Below are positions 62,642 through 64,000 of a DNA stretch of 64,000 bases, piece by piece. A model generated the notes under the pieces. The model had not been told where the DNA came from and did no database searches. It saw only the letters and a list, made by a program, of their open reading frames with translations. This DNA is from Pseudomonas sp. 8Z (GTDB lineage Bacteria; Pseudomonadota; Gammaproteobacteria; Pseudomonadales; Pseudomonadaceae): the NCBI RefSeq assembly GCF_902506535.1, contig NZ_LR733827.1, positions 1,084,805 to 1,148,804 of the forward strand, read 5' to 3'. Position 1 is the stretch's first letter. Each line of letters starts with the position of its first letter. The position numbers were made by a program, and so were the translations under genes.

Positions 62642-63178
62642 TTATGCCTGCGCCAGTTGGATCAGGCTGAGGTGGTTGTACAAGTGCATCACGTGCGCCT
62701 CGGCATACTCTGCATGGCTCAGCGCGCCGTAGGCGAAGTGTGGCTGCAGCTCGCCCGAGTGCGCCGCAAAGCGCTCGAAGGCAGCACGCAGACGCTGCAA
62801 TGCCGCGTCCTGGCTGTTCGGCTCGGTGATGGCGGCAGCGCCGGGAATCGGTTCATCAAGCGGATGACGCATGGCGCCCCGCGCACTGAATACCGCGAAG
62901 GCGGCTGGGCCAATGCTGCTACGAAACCAGGCGGGCTTGAGTTGCGGATAACCGTCGATGGAATAGTCGATACTTTGCGCGCAATGATTGAACACCTCTG
63001 TCGGGCTCCAGCCACGGCTGCTGCTCAACGCTCGCCCAGTCAGCGAATCGAGCACCTGACGCGCACCGTCCAGGGTCAACGCAGCCGGCCGCGGCCCGGT
63101 GGGTAAAGCCCAAAACCCGGCCCCCATGGCCGCTACACCGCCCAGGGCGGCTCCTTTCAAAAGCGTTCGACGCTGCAT
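62642..63178 (-). CDS. Tat-exported DUF1569-like protein
   Basis: A 178-residue protein. The N-terminus MQRRTLLKGAALGGVAAMGAGFWAL is a Tat-type signal (RRTLLKG). The mature part (TEVFNHCAQSIDYSIDGYPQLK, then AEAHVMHLYNHLSLI) resembles DUF1569/DinB-like helical proteins. ATG 63178 has GGAG eight bases upstream; a GTG three codons earlier overlaps the preceding stop. Co-transcribed with the alpha/beta hydrolase gene, which ends six bases before this start. Function unknown. Confidence 0.78.
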   Translation of the reverse strand: MQRRTLLKGAALGGVAAMGAGFWALPTGPRPAALTLDGARQVLDSLTGRALSSSRGWSPTEVFNHCAQSIDYSIDGYPQLKPAWFRSSIGPAAFAVFSARGAMRHPLDEPIPGAAAITEPNSQDAALQRLRAAFERFAAHSGELQPHFAYGALSHAEYAEAHVMHLYNHLSLIQLAQA

Positions 63179-63183
63179 GCCAT

Positions 63184-64000
63184 TCACTCCAGGCGATCAC
63201 GAAATTGTAGATAGTGCTCAAGCACCTCGGTCGGCGCTTCGAGCTGGGGATAATGGCCAATGCCATCGAGTAAGACGGTATCGGCAGCTTCGATCAGCTC
63301 GCGGTAGCGCGCCACCATGTGCGCGCCGGAAATCGGATCGAAGGCGCCATCGATGACCCGCATCGGCACGCGCGTGGCCTGCATGGCCGACACCCAGCGC
63401 TCACGCTGTTGACGGCGTTCGGGCATGTAGCGGATCAAGCGGTGCATCACCGCTGGCCCGCCATTGTGCTCGATCAGTTGCCACAGATCATCCAGCTCGG
63501 CGTCGCTGGCCTGGCTGTGCGGGCCGAAGATCCGGGCAAAACTCTGCGCCAACCTGCGCCGTGAGAACAGTCGCCCGATCAAAGGCCCGAGCGGGCCGAG
63601 CAGCAGCTTCTGCACGCGCACCGGATGATGGGTTTCGGGAAACAGGCCGCCATTGAGAAAGACACAGCTCGCCAGTTGCAGTCGCCCTTCCTGATGCCGG
63701 GCGAGCAACTCCTGCGCCACGCTGTCGCCATAGTCATGGGCCAGCACATGCACGCGGCGGCGCTCACCAATATGCGCCAGCAGAGCCTGCTGCAGATCGG
63801 TCTGCTCCAACAGGCTGTAGGCATGGCCACGGGGCTTGGCGGAATAACCAAAGCCGAGCATGTCGCAGGCGATCAGCCGATAGCGCTCAGCCAGCGGCGC
63901 CCACAGGCGGTGCCAATCCCAGCTTGCAGTAGGAAAACCATGGATCAGCAGCAGCGGCTCAGCCTCGACGGCGCCAGCCACCCAGTAACGAATGGCATGG
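63184..64000 (-). CDS. Alpha/beta hydrolase (MEST/epoxide-hydrolase-like), partial 5' end
   Basis: The gene runs past the right edge; the visible frame opens HAIRYWVAGAVEAEPLLLIHG, so the true start is outside. The oxyanion region is LLLIHGFPTASWDW, the nucleophile elbow is LAHDYGDSVAQE (Asp nucleophile, as in epoxide hydrolases and haloalkane dehalogenases), and the catalytic His is in GIGHYPQLE. HDYGDSVAQELL is typical of the MEST-like subgroup. Substrate unknown. First known gene of a pair with the Tat-exported protein. Confidence 0.87.
   Translation of the reverse strand, partial: HAIRYWVAGAVEAEPLLLIHGFPTASWDWHRLWAPLAERYRLIACDMLGFGYSAKPRGHAYSLLEQTDLQQALLAHIGERRRVHVLAHDYGDSVAQELLARHQEGRLQLASCVFLNGGLFPETHHPVRVQKLLLGPLGPLIGRLFSRRRLAQSFARIFGPHSQASDAELDDLWQLIEHNGGPAVMHRLIRYMPERRQQRERWVSAMQATRVPMRVIDGAFDPISGAHMVARYRELIEAADTVLLDGIGHYPQLEAPTEVLEHYLQFRDRLE

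Overview
This is a GC-rich chromosomal window with typical Pseudomonas content: bfd, a two-domain polyphosphate:AMP phosphotransferase, a fused mnmC, opgG/opgH, a SirB1-like protein, pyk and a class I fumarase on either side of a ferredoxin reductase and a diguanylate cyclase, zapE, and REP-type palindromes beginning GTAG/GTGG. Lineage is inferred from gene content and recalled gene order; no rRNA, tRNA or CRISPR array was seen. About 55 protein genes are supported. The first and last genes are cut by the window edges.

Layout. 1-1.1 kb: two response regulators, one with two different DNA-binding domains. 1.4-1.6 kb: an IS256-type transposon remnant. 1.8-13.7 kb: housekeeping and transport genes (bfd with a Fur-like site, a thiolase, pap, mnmC, an EamA transporter, a UvrD-like helicase, an MFS transporter, a diguanylate cyclase, cytochrome b561). 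13.9-20.5 kb: osmoregulated periplasmic glucan synthesis (opgG, opgH) behind a GH3 beta-glucosidase. 20.7-29.5 kb: an AraC regulator, a SWIM/SNF2 helicase, PsiE, a CHASE3 diguanylate cyclase, a secreted metallo-beta-lactamase-fold protein, a LexA-controlled yebG, a SirB1-like protein and a PilZ protein. 29.6-42.2 kb: small envelope proteins, pyk, a reductase/cyclase pair, fumarase, a GlxA-type regulator, an isochorismatase-like hydrolase, a secreted glycoside hydrolase, and a translationally coupled GNAT / carbon-nitrogen hydrolase / zapE operon. 42.2-44.3 kb: a TonB-dependent receptor.

Two accessory blocks stand out. At 44.6-52.7 kb, five minus-strand genes form a modification/defence-type operon: a large MmeI-like DNA methyltransferase with an AT-rich central-to-C-terminal segment, a RhuM-family protein, a superfamily 2 helicase and two GIY-YIG nuclease-fold proteins. 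Behind its promoter end lies a tandem array of nine ~93-bp REP doublets (52.8-53.6 kb). At 53.7-60.1 kb, seven tightly packed plus-strand genes encode a thermostable-hemolysin family protein, an AMP-forming ligase, a heme-oxygenase-like putative diiron enzyme, a short-chain dehydrogenase, a periplasmic TPR protein and a two-component system. This looks like a self-regulated small-molecule (probably acyl-derived) pathway.

The right end (60.1-64 kb) holds a ribbon-helix-helix protein whose 5' end has been tandemly duplicated, a DJ-1/PfpI protein, a hydroxyacyl-CoA-type dehydrogenase, a DUF1569-like Tat-exported protein and a partial alpha/beta hydrolase. Cyclic-di-GMP signalling is well represented (three GGDEF proteins and one PilZ protein).
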